From Pseudorhodobacter turbinis (GTDB lineage Bacteria; Pseudomonadota; Alphaproteobacteria; Rhodobacterales; Rhodobacteraceae): a DNA stretch of 64,000 nt. The stretch spans positions 1,927,001 to 1,991,000 of the forward strand of contig NZ_CP039964.1 of the NCBI RefSeq assembly GCF_005234135.1, read 5' to 3'. This document shows positions 1 through 9,726 of this stretch, in pieces. The notes beneath the pieces were generated by a model. That model saw only the letters and a program-made list of their open reading frames with translations, did no database searches and was not told where the DNA came from. The position numbers and the translations under genes were made by a program. Within the stretch, counting starts at the first letter, position 1; every line of letters begins with the position of its first letter.

Positions 1-2
1 TT

Positions 3-2003
3 GGCGATGCGATGGAATGGACGGGTGAGGGCACAGCCCCCCGTATCCTGATTATCACCAAAGCCTCTGATCCGGCCTTGGGGCAGGGCGACCGTATTCT
101 GGCGCGGCTCGAACCTGTGGGCGGCAAGGACCATAATTACGAGGCGCGGCTGATCCGCAAGCTGGGGCATAACCCGCTTAAACTTTTGGGGATTTTCCGC
201 TCTGAGAGCGAAGGCGGCCGCGTTGTCCCCGTTGACAAAAAGAACGACAAGGAATGGCGCGTGCTGCGTGATGGCACGATGGACGCCCGTGATGGAGAGC
301 TGGTCGAGGCCGAGCAAGCAGGCCCCCGCCGCATGGGCCTGCCGCAAGCGCGCATCACCGCCCGTCTGGGCGACCCGTCCGGTCCGCGCGCGATTTCCCT
401 GATCGCGATCCATCAGCATGGCATACCGGACCAATTCCCCGATAAGGTCGTGGCCGAGGCTGATGCCGCCACCCCCGCGCCCTTGGCCAAGCGTGAGGAT
501 ATGCGCGATCTGGCGCTGGTCACCATCGACCCGCCGGATGCCCGCGACCGCGATGATGCGGTGCTGGCGATGCCTGACCCCGATCCCGCGAATATCGGCG
601 GGCATATCGTTTGGGTCGCGATTGCCGATGTGGCGCATTATGTCCGCCCCGGATCGGAGCTGGACCGCGAGGCGAAAAAACGCGGCAACTCCAGCTATTT
701 CCCTGACCGTGTGGTGCCGATGCTGCCCGATACGCTGTCGGGCGATCTGTGTTCCCTGCATGAAAATGTGGACCGCGCCTGTATGGCGGTTCGCATGGTG
801 CTGGACGCGCATGGCCGCAAGATCAGCCACCGGTTTACGCGCGGGATGATGCGCTCTGTCGCCTCGCTAAGCTATGCGCAGGTGCAAAATGCGATTGACG
901 GCAGCGCTGATGACGTGACGGCGCCGCTGCTGGATGATGTTTTGCGCCCGCTTTATGCCGCCTATCAGGCCACCAAACAGGCGCGCAATGAACGCCAACC
1001 GCTCGATCTTGATCTGCCGGAACGCAAAATTGTGCTGTCCGATGAGGGTAAGGTTTTGGCGGTCGATTTTTATGAGCGTCTTGATGCGCATAAGGTGATC
1101 GAGGAATTCATGATCCTCGCCAATGTTTCTGCGGCTGAGGAATTGAATCGCCTGAAGGCGCCGCTTTTGTTCCGCGTGCATGAGGAGCCGAGCCCAGAAA
1201 AGCTGCAAGCCCTGCGCGAAGTGGCCGAGGCGTCGGGCTTTGTGCTGTCCAAGGGGCAGGTTCTCAAGACTTCGCACCTGAACCAGTTGCTTGCCGCGGC
1301 CGAAGGGACGGAGTTTTACGAGCTGATCAACGTCAGCACCCTGCGCGCTATGACCCAAGCCTATTACAGCCCGCAAAACTTTGGCCATTTCGGGCTGGCG
1401 CTGCGCAATTATGCGCATTTCACCTCTCCGATCCGGCGCTATTCGGACCTGATCGTGCACCGCGCCTTGATCGCCGCCCATGGCTGGGGCAATGACGGGT
1501 TGGCCCAGCAAGATGTTGAGGAGCTTGCCGAAACCGCCAAGCATATCTCTGATACCGAACGCCGTTCGATGGTGGCTGAACGCGATACCAATGACCGCTA
1601 CCTTGCCGCTTATTTGGCGGATCGGGTGGGGGCGATATTCGATGGCCGTGTTTCAGGCGTGCAGCGTTTCGGGCTGTTTGTGAAGCTGGATGATAGCGGC
1701 GCGGACGGGCTGATCCCGATCCGGTCTGTGGGGCGGGAGTTCTTTCACTTTGATGCCGATACCCAGACCTTGATGGGGGCTGATACCGGTCTGACAATCG
1801 GTATTGGTCAGCGTGTCAAGGTGCGGCTGGCCGATGCGGTTCCCGTCACCGGCGGCTTGATTTTGGAGCTGCTGGAGATCGACGACCGCGCCCTGCCCAA
1901 AAGCCACGCGCCGCGCGGTCGCGGCAGCCCGCGCAAGCCCGGCAAAGCGGCGGCAAAATCCCGCGCGGTCAAACGCAAGGTTTCGCGTCAGCGGCGCAAA
2001 TAA
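3..2003 (+). CDS. rnr: Ribonuclease R, 5' end outside window
   Basis: 3'-to-5' processive exoribonuclease of the RNB (RNase II) family that degrades structured RNA in the cytoplasm. The reading frame is open to the left edge, so the N-terminal part (normally cold-shock/OB domains; whole enzyme usually about 750 residues) is cut off. Numbered from the first Met in the window (base 12), the RNB active site is IDPPDARDRDD at about residues 172-182, with the clustered aspartates that bind Mg2+. A C-terminal S1 RNA-binding domain (about 540-620, containing FDGRVSGVQRFGLFVKL) is followed by a basic Lys/Arg-rich tail, typical of RNase R rather than RNase II. The next gene follows on the same strand within about 50 bases. 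Confidence 0.95.
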   Translation, partial: GDAMEWTGEGTAPRILIITKASDPALGQGDRILARLEPVGGKDHNYEARLIRKLGHNPLKLLGIFRSESEGGRVVPVDKKNDKEWRVLRDGTMDARDGELVEAEQAGPRRMGLPQARITARLGDPSGPRAISLIAIHQHGIPDQFPDKVVAEADAATPAPLAKREDMRDLALVTIDPPDARDRDDAVLAMPDPDPANIGGHIVWVAIADVAHYVRPGSELDREAKKRGNSSYFPDRVVPMLPDTLSGDLCSLHENVDRACMAVRMVLDAHGRKISHRFTRGMMRSVASLSYAQVQNAIDGSADDVTAPLLDDVLRPLYAAYQATKQARNERQPLDLDLPERKIVLSDEGKVLAVDFYERLDAHKVIEEFMILANVSAAEELNRLKAPLLFRVHEEPSPEKLQALREVAEASGFVLSKGQVLKTSHLNQLLAAAEGTEFYELINVSTLRAMTQAYYSPQNFGHFGLALRNYAHFTSPIRRYSDLIVHRALIAAHGWGNDGLAQQDVEELAETAKHISDTERRSMVAERDTNDRYLAAYLADRVGAIFDGRVSGVQRFGLFVKLDDSGADGLIPIRSVGREFFHFDADTQTLMGADTGLTIGIGQRVKVRLADAVPVTGGLILELLEIDDRALPKSHAPRGRGSPRKPGKAAAKSRAVKRKVSRQRRK

Positions 2004-2054
2004 CCGCCCATGTTAATGTGGTGCCGTTGCCAAACCGGCGGCGGCAGCTACAGT

Positions 2055-3305
2055 ATGCGAAAAAGGCTGGGCAGGATGCGTATTTTTAGTTTTATTTTGG
2101 CATGGGTTCTGGGGGTTGGCGTGGCAAATGGCACCCCGATCACGCCCGAAGCGGTGGCGGTTTCACAGACCAAACCGGCGGCGGATACCCAGGAGTTGCA
2201 AAACTGGTTGGCCGCGTTTCGTGCGCGCGCCGCAGAGGCGGGGATTACCGGCGAGGTATTGGATGCCGCCCTGACGGGGCTGGAATATGATGCTGATGTG
2301 ATCCGCCGCGATCGCAACCAAGCCGAATTCACCAAGACCATTTGGGATTACCTTGAAACTGCCACCTCGGATTTGCGGGTGAAAAACGGGCGTGTGGCCT
2401 TGGAAAAACACCGCGCGGTTCTGGACCGGATCGAGGCCCGTTACGGCGTGGAAAAAGAGGTGGTCGCAGCCATTTGGGGGCTAGAGAGCGCTTATGGCAC
2501 GTTTCGTGGCAGCTCCCCGACCCTGCAATCTCTGGCCACTTTGGCCTATGATGGCAGGCGCGCGGCATTTTTTGAAGCAGAGCTTTTGGCCGCCCTGATA
2601 ATCTTGCAAGCGGGTGATACAACGCCTGCGCAGATGCAGGGCAGTTGGGCGGGGGCGATGGGGCATACGCAATTTATGCCATCGTCCTTTTTGTCCTATG
2701 CGGTGGATTTTGATGGCGACGGCAAGCGCGACGTTTGGGGCGATGATCCGACTGACGCGCTGGCCTCTGCTGCGGCTTATCTGGCGGGATATGGCTGGAC
2801 GAAAGGCGCGCCTTGGGGGCTGGAAATCACGCTCCCGCAGGGGTTCGATTATGATCTGACCAGCGAGCGGGTCAAGAAGCCCGTGGCGGAATGGCAGGCT
2901 TTGGGTGTGCGGCATGTGGACGGTGGTGATTTGCCTGATCATGGTGCGGGGTCGGTTTTGCTGCCTGGCGGTGCACGAGGGGCTGCGTTTCTGATCTTCT
3001 CGAATTTTGCGGTGATCGAGCGCTATAACACTGCCGATGCATATGTCATCGCGGTGGGGCATTTGGCGGATTTGCTGAAGGGCGGCGCGCGCATTAAGGC
3101 CGATTGGCCACAAGATTTACGTGCCCTTACTTTGGACGAGCGGCTATCGCTGCAAAGGCGGTTGACGCAAGCGGGGTTCGATACCTTTGGTGTAGACGGC
3201 AAAATGGGACCGAACACGATTGCGGCCGTTAAGGCCTTCCAAAAGTCCAAGGGTATAGTGCCGGACGGTTACCCCAGTCTCGACATTCTTCAAAAACTTC
3301 CGTGA
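2055..3305 (+). CDS. Lytic murein transglycosylase (MltB/SLT_2 family) with peptidoglycan-binding domain
   Basis: Cleaves the glycan strands of peptidoglycan, giving 1,6-anhydromuramyl ends, in the periplasm. An N-terminal hydrophobic segment (FSFILAWVLGVGVANG) is a signal peptide. The body carries the MltB-like features WGLESAYGTFRGSSPT (catalytic Glu in the GLES stretch) and GSWAGAMGHTQFMPSSF, followed by DFDGDGKRDVW. The last 60 residues, with FGVDGKMGPNTIAAVKAFQ, form a PG_binding_1 domain. Length of about 416 residues is normal for roseobacter homologues. The frame is open to an ATG at 2010, but the basic n-region MRKRLGR at 2055 makes a better signal peptide; ATG 2076 is also possible. 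No partner gene nearby explains a specialised role. Confidence 0.9.
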   Translation: MRKRLGRMRIFSFILAWVLGVGVANGTPITPEAVAVSQTKPAADTQELQNWLAAFRARAAEAGITGEVLDAALTGLEYDADVIRRDRNQAEFTKTIWDYLETATSDLRVKNGRVALEKHRAVLDRIEARYGVEKEVVAAIWGLESAYGTFRGSSPTLQSLATLAYDGRRAAFFEAELLAALIILQAGDTTPAQMQGSWAGAMGHTQFMPSSFLSYAVDFDGDGKRDVWGDDPTDALASAAAYLAGYGWTKGAPWGLEITLPQGFDYDLTSERVKKPVAEWQALGVRHVDGGDLPDHGAGSVLLPGGARGAAFLIFSNFAVIERYNTADAYVIAVGHLADLLKGGARIKADWPQDLRALTLDERLSLQRRLTQAGFDTFGVDGKMGPNTIAAVKAFQKSKGIVPDGYPSLDILQKLP

Positions 3306-3550
3306 TGTTTGGCTCTGCAAAGGGGTAGGAATTAGACATTCTACTTTTATATTGTCGGCGACGATGGGCAACCTTCTAGTCGCAGGATGAGGATCTGATC
3401 ATCCAAGCCACGCGTGAATAACCTATCGGGATTCAGCAGCGGCACCCTTCCTTGATGAGATGCGGCCACCTCACTTGCGCCGAGCTTTGAACAGGGCGAG
3501 CTAAGACTTGCCCAGTTCCAAATGCGGGGCCGCGCCATAGCTGCCAAATA

Positions 3551-4645
3551 TCAATGCACGAGGAATTCGGCATGAAGTGCGCCGGCCGCATTGATGCTTT
3601 TCAGAATGTCGATCATATCATGTGGGGCAACCCCGAGAGCATTTAGGCCTGCGACGACTTCCGATAGATTGGTCGATCCTTCTACTTCGGCCATCCCGGT
3701 ACCCGGGGCCTGTGTGATCTCTGCATTTGTACGCGGAACAACGATACTTTCCCCGTCACTGAAGGGGTTTGGCTGAACTACGATTGGTGTTTCTTCGACG
3801 CGTAAGGTCAAGCTTCCCTGCGCAACGGCAACTCGGCTAATGCGTACGTCGGCCCCCATAACGATGGTTCCCGAACGTTGATCTACAACAACTCTTGCCC
3901 GGGTTTCTGGTTCTACACGTATGTTTTCCACCCTACCGATCGTATGGGCCGGTGATGCCATTTTGGCCGCGCGCAGATCAAGCGTAACTGTACCGGAGTC
4001 GAGCATGGCTGCGACACTCCGTCCGAAGTTGTTATTGATTGCCGTTTCAATGCGTGCAGCGGTCGTGAAATCTGGGGTTCGCAATGCGAGGCGCATGACC
4101 TTGAGACCGGCGAAGTCGAAGTCGACTTCTTGTTCGACCCTTGCGCCAGATGGGATGACACCCGCAGTTGGAACACCTTGAACAACACGGGCCGCCGCCC
4201 CTTCAGCAGAAACGCCACCAGCGATAATGGTGCCTTGCGCAACGGCATAGACTTGGCCATCTGCCCCGTTCAAAGGCGTCATAACCAGTGTCCCTCCCCG
4301 CAAGCTCTTGGCATCACCGATTGCAGAGACGGTTACATCAATGCGTCCGCCCATTCGTGCAAATGGCGGGAGGGCTGCTGTTACAAAAACAGCGGCCACA
4401 TTTTTGGGTTGAAATTGCTCTCCGCCTACATTCACGCCAAGACGCTCCAGCAGATTTGTCATGATTTCTTCTGTGAAGGGTGCATTTCGCATGCCATCGC
4501 CGGTTCCATTTAGGCCGACCACAAGCCCATAGCCCACCAGATCATTTCCACGAACACCGTCGAACTCCACAAGATCCTTAATGCGAATAGGTGCGGCAAG
4601 AGCTATGCTAGGCATAAGTAGCAAAAAGAGCAAAATTCTGATCAT
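3551..4645 (-). CDS. flgI: Flagellar P-ring protein FlgI
   Basis: Structural protein of the periplasmic P ring, the bushing around the flagellar rod in the peptidoglycan layer. It starts with a signal peptide (ILLFLLLMPSIALA) and then the family-typical RIKDLVEFDGVRGNDLVGYGL. The C-terminal LNALGVAPHDMIDILKSINAAGALHAE is also diagnostic, and 364 residues is the usual length. Its ATG overlaps the stop codon of flgL (TGATG), so translation is probably coupled. It is the last gene of the minus-strand block motB-flgE-flgK-flgL-flgI; no further flagellar gene follows downstream. Confidence 0.96.
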   Translation of the reverse strand: MIRILLFLLLMPSIALAAPIRIKDLVEFDGVRGNDLVGYGLVVGLNGTGDGMRNAPFTEEIMTNLLERLGVNVGGEQFQPKNVAAVFVTAALPPFARMGGRIDVTVSAIGDAKSLRGGTLVMTPLNGADGQVYAVAQGTIIAGGVSAEGAAARVVQGVPTAGVIPSGARVEQEVDFDFAGLKVMRLALRTPDFTTAARIETAINNNFGRSVAAMLDSGTVTLDLRAAKMASPAHTIGRVENIRVEPETRARVVVDQRSGTIVMGADVRISRVAVAQGSLTLRVEETPIVVQPNPFSDGESIVVPRTNAEITQAPGTGMAEVEGSTNLSEVVAGLNALGVAPHDMIDILKSINAAGALHAEFLVH

Positions 4646-5652
4646 CAGAGGTAATCCACCAAGCTAAGACGCGAAAGACGAGCGGTGATCGAATAGAGTG
4701 TTTCTAATTGTGATTGTGAAGCCTCCAAGCGTGTCGCGGCCTCATAGGGATCAACAGACAGCAAGTCTGAACGCGCAATATTCAAGGCAGAGGTTTCTGC
4801 GGTATTGCGCGTTTGCGCCTGGTCAATTTGTGCCTGTGCCAACCCCAAACGTCCAGCGAGGACGGCGCGGTCCGCTTGGTTTTGCAAAAGAGAGTTCCCT
4901 GCCTTGCGTGCCAGATCGGTCTTGATATCTGGATCTGCGGTTGCGGTGCCACGATCTACGAGTGCGACGAGGGCCAATGACTTGATGGTATCGCGTAGGG
5001 TTGGGTCGTTTGCGGTAAATGCCAGATCAACTTTATCTTCTGCTGAGATTGCGATCGCTGAGGTGCCATTGCCGCCGACATAAGCAACTGCGGAATACCC
5101 GGTAGGGGATTCAAACCACGCGGTTACGCTTGCCTCGATTTCATCTGCTGTTACGGCCCCATCGCCGCTAATAGCGGCTTCCAGCGCCGATAGTATAACG
5201 TCGGAGGATGCAAGCGCTGGCCCATCGCTTTCAACGCCCGCAAACAAGGTGCTGTCGCCTGCCTTGGTATTCAGCGCCGCGATAACAGAGTCCAGCCTTT
5301 GCGCCGCATCATGTGCAAGCGCATCCAGCGTGTTCGTATTTTCCAGAGTTGTGGCATTGAGCAAGGGGGCGCTAACACCATCTGTCAGCAGATCAATATG
5401 TGCAAAAACCTTTTGCATCGAATCGGCTATAAGGGTGGCATTATCGGTTACCGTTTTATACCCGCCCAGCCGTGATAAGGACGCTTCGATACCGGTCAGG
5501 TTTGAAAACTCACCGCGCATTTTCTGGCCGATGTCTGCCGCAATGCCTGTTGTCAGCTCTTGTGCTGCGATAAGCGCGTCGCTTTTGGCGCTGGACGTCA
5601 TGCGACGCATCATGGAGGACTGAGCCATATCCCCGAAACTTACTAGTGTCAT
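4645..5652 (-). CDS. flgL: Flagellar hook-associated protein 3 (hook-filament junction), FlgL-like
   Basis: Junction protein between hook-associated protein FlgK and the filament. The 335-residue protein has the flagellin-like architecture of two terminal helical regions: an N-terminal segment rich in Ser/Ala (AQSSMMRRMTSSAKSDALIAAQ) and a C-terminal helix (LLSVDPYEAATRLEASQSQLETLYSITARL), with a variable centre. Sequence conservation is low, so the FlgL call relies on position between flgK and flgI as well as on the C-terminal helix. It starts one base after the flgK stop codon and its own stop overlaps flgI. Confidence 0.85.
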   Translation of the reverse strand: MTLVSFGDMAQSSMMRRMTSSAKSDALIAAQELTTGIAADIGQKMRGEFSNLTGIEASLSRLGGYKTVTDNATLIADSMQKVFAHIDLLTDGVSAPLLNATTLENTNTLDALAHDAAQRLDSVIAALNTKAGDSTLFAGVESDGPALASSDVILSALEAAISGDGAVTADEIEASVTAWFESPTGYSAVAYVGGNGTSAIAISAEDKVDLAFTANDPTLRDTIKSLALVALVDRGTATADPDIKTDLARKAGNSLLQNQADRAVLAGRLGLAQAQIDQAQTRNTAETSALNIARSDLLSVDPYEAATRLEASQSQLETLYSITARLSRLSLVDYL

Positions 5653-5653
5653 G

Positions 5654-7111
5654 TTACATTCCTAACAAGATTTGAATCATGTCATCCGCGGTCTGAATAA
5701 CCTTTGCATTTGCTGCATATGCTTGCTCTACCAACAGAAGATCCTGCAATTCGCTGTCGGTATCGACACCACCTTCAAGCTCCAGGCCTTTAAGTGTGTT
5801 GGTCCTTGCTGCGGCAAACCCGGCTTCCAACTCTACGGAGAGCCTTTCGGTTGCGGCTGCAGAAAGAAGCTGACCGGAAAAGCCGGATAGGCTTCGGCTG
5901 CTGCCCGCAAACTGTCCGGATTCGATCTCTCGTGTTTCATTTAGTGCGGCTTGCATTGAGGTGAAAAGTGCTGACTCGCCCACTGGACCTGGGGTGGCGT
6001 AAAGCCCGTCACGAAGCCGCCAAAGCTCCCCGCCTTCAGCGGGGTCCACTGCTGCATTTAGATTGATGCGGGCACTTATCCCAATCTCTTGCGTTTCCAT
6101 CAGCGCAATATCGTCCGTAAACGTATCGCCCCTATCTGTGAATAGGCCGAGGCGAAGAGGATCGGGGTCTAGCTCTTGGAAGCGTGTGATGAGATCACGT
6201 GCCATTGCATCCAGTTCAGTCTGCGCACTGGTAGCCAGTTCATCCCGAATTGCGAACTGAGCCCCCATCGAGCCGCCGGATAGAGGGCCGTTCGATCCGG
6301 TATTAACTGCCCGCCCATTGATGGTCAGGCCGAAAAGTCCACCGGAGGCCTGTGTCATGTCAGGCGCTATCGTGCCAACGGATGTGAACTCCAGCTTGGC
6401 GGCGGTTCCGTCGAGCAGAAATGTGCCCCCGGCGGTCATCAAGGAGACCTGCCCGTTTCCACGCGGCAATTCCTGCACTGGAATGATCGTCGAGATTTGG
6501 TCAATCAGCTGCTGTCGCTGGTCAAGCAGCGCAGAGCTGTCGCGGCTACCGCTGGACAGTGAGGTGATGCTGCGGTTCAGTTCCGCCACGGCAACTAATG
6601 CGCGGTTCACCGTGTCGACGTCCGTGGCAATTTGTGAATCGGCGTTTAGACGACCTGTTTGTATAGTGCTTGAGATCGTTTGAAATGTGTTGGCCAAAGC
6701 ACTTGCTGTATTTGCTACATCTTGAAGACGCACATCGCTACTGGGTTGCGATGCCGCAGCAATCAACGCGGAGTCCAGTGCGGACACACGACCCGAAAGG
6801 GAGGAGCCATCCTCAGGGGTGCCAATAGCGGCTTCAAGCCGTGACAAGAAGCTCGCACGTGTGTCCAAATCCGCAGAACTTGCCTCGGCAACCCGACGTT
6901 CCGCAATCAGCAACTGATCAACATCCCGACTTACGCCATTTACCTTTACGCCTTGGCCTGAATTCCCAACTTGGTTGGCAGAGACCTGTAGCTCGCGCCG
7001 ACCGTAACCATCGGTCAGCGCGTTTGCGATGTTGGATGAAATCACCCCTGCCGATCGCGAGGCGGCTGTCAGCCCCGAGATGGCGTTCGACATGGATCCT
7101 GAAATACTCAT
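5654..7111 (-). CDS. flgK: Flagellar hook-associated protein 1 FlgK
   Basis: Caps the hook and joins it to the filament through FlgL. The N-terminus (SNAISGLTAASRSAGVISSNIANALTDGYGRRE) is the flagellar rod/hook basal-body motif with SNIAN, and the C-terminus (LLLVEQAYAANAKVIQTADDMIQILLGM) is the matching FlgBB C-terminal helix; together they polymerise as a coiled coil. The 485-residue length is standard. It lies between flgE (12-base gap) and flgL (1-base gap) in one operon. Confidence 0.93.
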   Translation of the reverse strand: MSISGSMSNAISGLTAASRSAGVISSNIANALTDGYGRRELQVSANQVGNSGQGVKVNGVSRDVDQLLIAERRVAEASSADLDTRASFLSRLEAAIGTPEDGSSLSGRVSALDSALIAAASQPSSDVRLQDVANTASALANTFQTISSTIQTGRLNADSQIATDVDTVNRALVAVAELNRSITSLSSGSRDSSALLDQRQQLIDQISTIIPVQELPRGNGQVSLMTAGGTFLLDGTAAKLEFTSVGTIAPDMTQASGGLFGLTINGRAVNTGSNGPLSGGSMGAQFAIRDELATSAQTELDAMARDLITRFQELDPDPLRLGLFTDRGDTFTDDIALMETQEIGISARINLNAAVDPAEGGELWRLRDGLYATPGPVGESALFTSMQAALNETREIESGQFAGSSRSLSGFSGQLLSAAATERLSVELEAGFAAARTNTLKGLELEGGVDTDSELQDLLLVEQAYAANAKVIQTADDMIQILLGM

Positions 7112-7123
7112 CCTTTAGGCTCC

Positions 7124-8434
7124 TTAACGTTTGATGTTGGTGGTTTCCTGCAACATTTCATCCACTGTTTGGATGACTTTTGCGTTGGAGGAATAGGCGC
7201 GCTGTGTCTGGATCAACGCGGTAAGCTCGGCTGCAACGTCTGTGGTCGACCCCTCACGGGCATAACCAACCACTGCGCCAGTCGGGCCATCTCCGGCATC
7301 CCACAAGAAGAAGGAGCCAGAGTCAGGAGAGATTTGGAACGTTTGGTTGTTGAGCGTGTCCAAACCATTCAAATTCGGAACATCGACCAATGGAATTTGA
7401 TACAAGCGGCGGGTAAACCCTGTGTCATAGGTTGCATTGATGTAGCCGTTTTCATCAATTTCCACTGCCGTCAGATTGCCCACGGACGAGCCATCCTTGG
7501 TGATGGAAGTCGGTGCAAAGCTGTCAGAAAGCTGGGTCAAACCATTCGGGTCGCCGACACGACCGATGGTCATCGTCAATGGCCCCGCAGCGGTGCCCGA
7601 TCCAACTGTAAGTGCAAGCGTACCATCCGCTACCGTATAGGCCCCACCAGAAACTGTTGCGACGGACGACAAAGTGCCACCTGCGCCGCGGGTGTCATCG
7701 AATGTCAGGGTATATTCTCCAATGGTGGCCCCCGCCTGCGCGGAGTCTTTGATCACCATTGTCCATTCGTTGTCCGCCACGCCGGTCGGGGCGAAGGTAA
7801 TGTCCAAGGTCTCCGACGTGCCGAGGTTCCCAAAATACTCAACCGCAAGGGGTTCTGTGGCACCGGGAGCGCCAAGCACAGCGCTGGTGGCGGGCAAGTT
7901 CACGCCCAGCTTCATGGCTGTCGTCGGATCCCCGGCCTGCTGGTTGGCATTGATTGTTACGGGTTTAAGGCCTGAAACGGTATCGCGTGGCATCGGCGGG
8001 ATGGAGCCATCCGCATTTGCGGGCCAGCCCAGCAATACAAGCCCGGATTCGGTGCGCAATGTACCGTCAGCATCCGGCCGGAAGGATCCGGTCGTCGTCA
8101 TTAGCATTTCGACGGCTTCAGAGCCGTTTTGCAAGCTGACCGCTGTCGCAACCGGAAGCATGCCTCGTTCACTCACAGCGATGTCGAGCGCATTTGACGT
8201 GCCGACCAGCGCGCCGCGTTCATCAATCATCCGGCTGCTTGTTGCGCGTACGCCGCCTGCAGAATAGGTGCCGGAACCGCTTTGCTGTGTGATAACCATG
8301 CTTTGGAATTCGGCGTCGGCGCGCTTGTAACCATAAGTGCCAGAGTTGGCGATGTTGTCGGAAATTGTCGCTAGGCGGGTGGCGTTGGCGTTAAGCCCTG
8401 CCACCCCGGCATTGAGCGAAGAGGAAATCGTCAT
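7124..8434 (-). CDS. flgE: Flagellar hook protein FlgE
   Basis: Main subunit of the flagellar hook, exported through the type III flagellar apparatus. N-terminal SSLNAGVAGLNANATRLATISDNIANSGTYGYKR and C-terminal LTALIQTQRAYSSNAKVIQTVDEMLQ are the conserved rod/hook signatures, and the middle holds a FlgE D2-like domain. The 436-residue length fits. A 116-base gap separates it from motB and could hold its own promoter; the ribosome site is the AAAGG about 10 bases before the ATG. Confidence 0.93.
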   Translation of the reverse strand: MTISSSLNAGVAGLNANATRLATISDNIANSGTYGYKRADAEFQSMVITQQSGSGTYSAGGVRATSSRMIDERGALVGTSNALDIAVSERGMLPVATAVSLQNGSEAVEMLMTTTGSFRPDADGTLRTESGLVLLGWPANADGSIPPMPRDTVSGLKPVTINANQQAGDPTTAMKLGVNLPATSAVLGAPGATEPLAVEYFGNLGTSETLDITFAPTGVADNEWTMVIKDSAQAGATIGEYTLTFDDTRGAGGTLSSVATVSGGAYTVADGTLALTVGSGTAAGPLTMTIGRVGDPNGLTQLSDSFAPTSITKDGSSVGNLTAVEIDENGYINATYDTGFTRRLYQIPLVDVPNLNGLDTLNNQTFQISPDSGSFFLWDAGDGPTGAVVGYAREGSTTDVAAELTALIQTQRAYSSNAKVIQTVDEMLQETTNIKR

Positions 8435-8550
8435 GTTTTAGCGCCTTTCTGCTGCTTAGACCCTTGGTCAGCTCTCAAATTGCATCCTGCGCCTTAACAT
8501 CCGCCTAATTCCCGAAGTCAGATCCAACTAATACTAATATATGACATCAA

Positions 8551-9381
8551 CTACCTGTTTTTTCTAAGTAATATCACTTCCAGCCGGTTGTTCCTGATCG
8601 CCATCGGGTTCGCGGTTATGGGTTTTTTATCCGCGAATCCGCCAATCCGCGCGACCCGTTCCGAATCAAGCCCGAACTTTTGAAGATGGCTGCGCATTGC
8701 TTGTGCCCGGGCGGCCGACAAAGCCCATGCAGGGTTGTCGACCAGTGTGATCGGAAAGGATCTGACATGGCCATTGACGGCAAGCTTGTTGGTTGCCAGT
8801 GACAAAACCTCCACCAACATTGCCGCGATGTCATCCATGACGGGCATGGGGGTCGCGGTAAGCCCGTCAAATAACGGTACATCGTCAAGATCGAAAATCT
8901 CGATAACCATACCTTCATCTGTCACCTTGGTAATGACATGGCGCAATGCGCGCTCCATCGTCATGCTTTCACCGCCACGTGCGAGCAGGGCTTTCTCGAT
9001 CAGCTCCGCTTCCATTTTAGCGTCAGCATGTGCACCATCCTCACCATCGTTTGTGGCGGAAATTGGTTCGGCCTTGCTTGTGCCACTTGCTGGCTTGGGG
9101 CCTGACGTCATAACACTATCGCCGCCAAAGGCGTCGGAACCACCGCCGGAGACGCGGTTGATCGGAATCGTCGGACTAAAGTAGTCCGCAAGCCCTTTGC
9201 GTTGTTTTTCTGTTGTCGCGTTCAGCAGCCACATAAGCATGAAGAAGGCCATCATGGCCGTTACAAAATCAGCATAGGCAACTTTCCACGCCCCACCGTG
9301 GTGCCCGCCGCCTTTGATGATTTTCTTCCGCTTAATGATGACTGGTCTGGCATTTGATTGCCCGTCCATCACATCACCCAT
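8551..9381 (-). CDS. motB: Flagellar stator protein MotB
   Basis: Stator subunit that with MotA forms the ion channel driving flagellar rotation and anchors it to peptidoglycan. One transmembrane segment near residues 36-54 (YADFVTAMMAFFMLMWLL) contains the essential proton-carrying aspartate, here Asp38. The C-terminal half is an OmpA-like peptidoglycan-binding domain (AWALSAARAQAMRSHLQKFGL ... NPMAIRNNRLEVILL). No motA is adjacent; it must be elsewhere. The gene is the first of the flagellar block, and its upstream side borders the decayed island. A second Met at codon 5 is an alternative start. Confidence 0.93.
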   Translation of the reverse strand: MGDVMDGQSNARPVIIKRKKIIKGGGHHGGAWKVAYADFVTAMMAFFMLMWLLNATTEKQRKGLADYFSPTIPINRVSGGGSDAFGGDSVMTSGPKPASGTSKAEPISATNDGEDGAHADAKMEAELIEKALLARGGESMTMERALRHVITKVTDEGMVIEIFDLDDVPLFDGLTATPMPVMDDIAAMLVEVLSLATNKLAVNGHVRSFPITLVDNPAWALSAARAQAMRSHLQKFGLDSERVARIGGFADKKPITANPMAIRNNRLEVILLRKNR

Positions 9382-9726
9382 TTATTACACCCAAACCCAG
9401 ACCTACACCCGTGCAGTAAAGGGCATGTTAACCTGTAGAATTTTCATGATTTTTGGAATCTATAGGCTTGATGAGATTGACGCTTATCTGCTTGCCTTAG
9501 CGGATTGCAAAAGCGGTTTGCAGCACCTCCCATTGCTTACGCTCGCTTCTGGGGGATTTTGCGCGGGCAAGTTTATGGCACACACAATGTTTATCCAGGA
9601 CAGGTGTGTTCATTCCGCCAGATCGCATATCCTGCCGCATGCCGTTTTATTATAGAAGGATATTTGCAATCTGCTTATGGAGAATATGATCGCAGTATAG
9701 CGACGACCCAGCATTCCTTGTGTTAT
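9382..9726. other. Non-coding or unrecognisable stretch between motB and the IS5 relic
   Basis: About 345 bases upstream of motB. It must hold the motB promoter. A plus-strand frame reads through 9505-9726 without a stop (with the run GQVYGTHNVYPGQVCSFRQ) and continues into the IS5 inverted repeat, but I recognise no family and there is no good ribosome site. It may be the edge of a gene interrupted by the insertion element, or simply spacer. Confidence 0.4.

Noticed and set aside
867-1544. Long open frame antisense to rnr
   Set aside because: Shadow of RNase R codon bias; no ribosome site and no family resemblance.
3347-3547. 66-codon minus-strand frame directly downstream of flgI
   Set aside because: No ribosome site fitting the flagellar operon and no flagellar motif; the gap looks non-coding.
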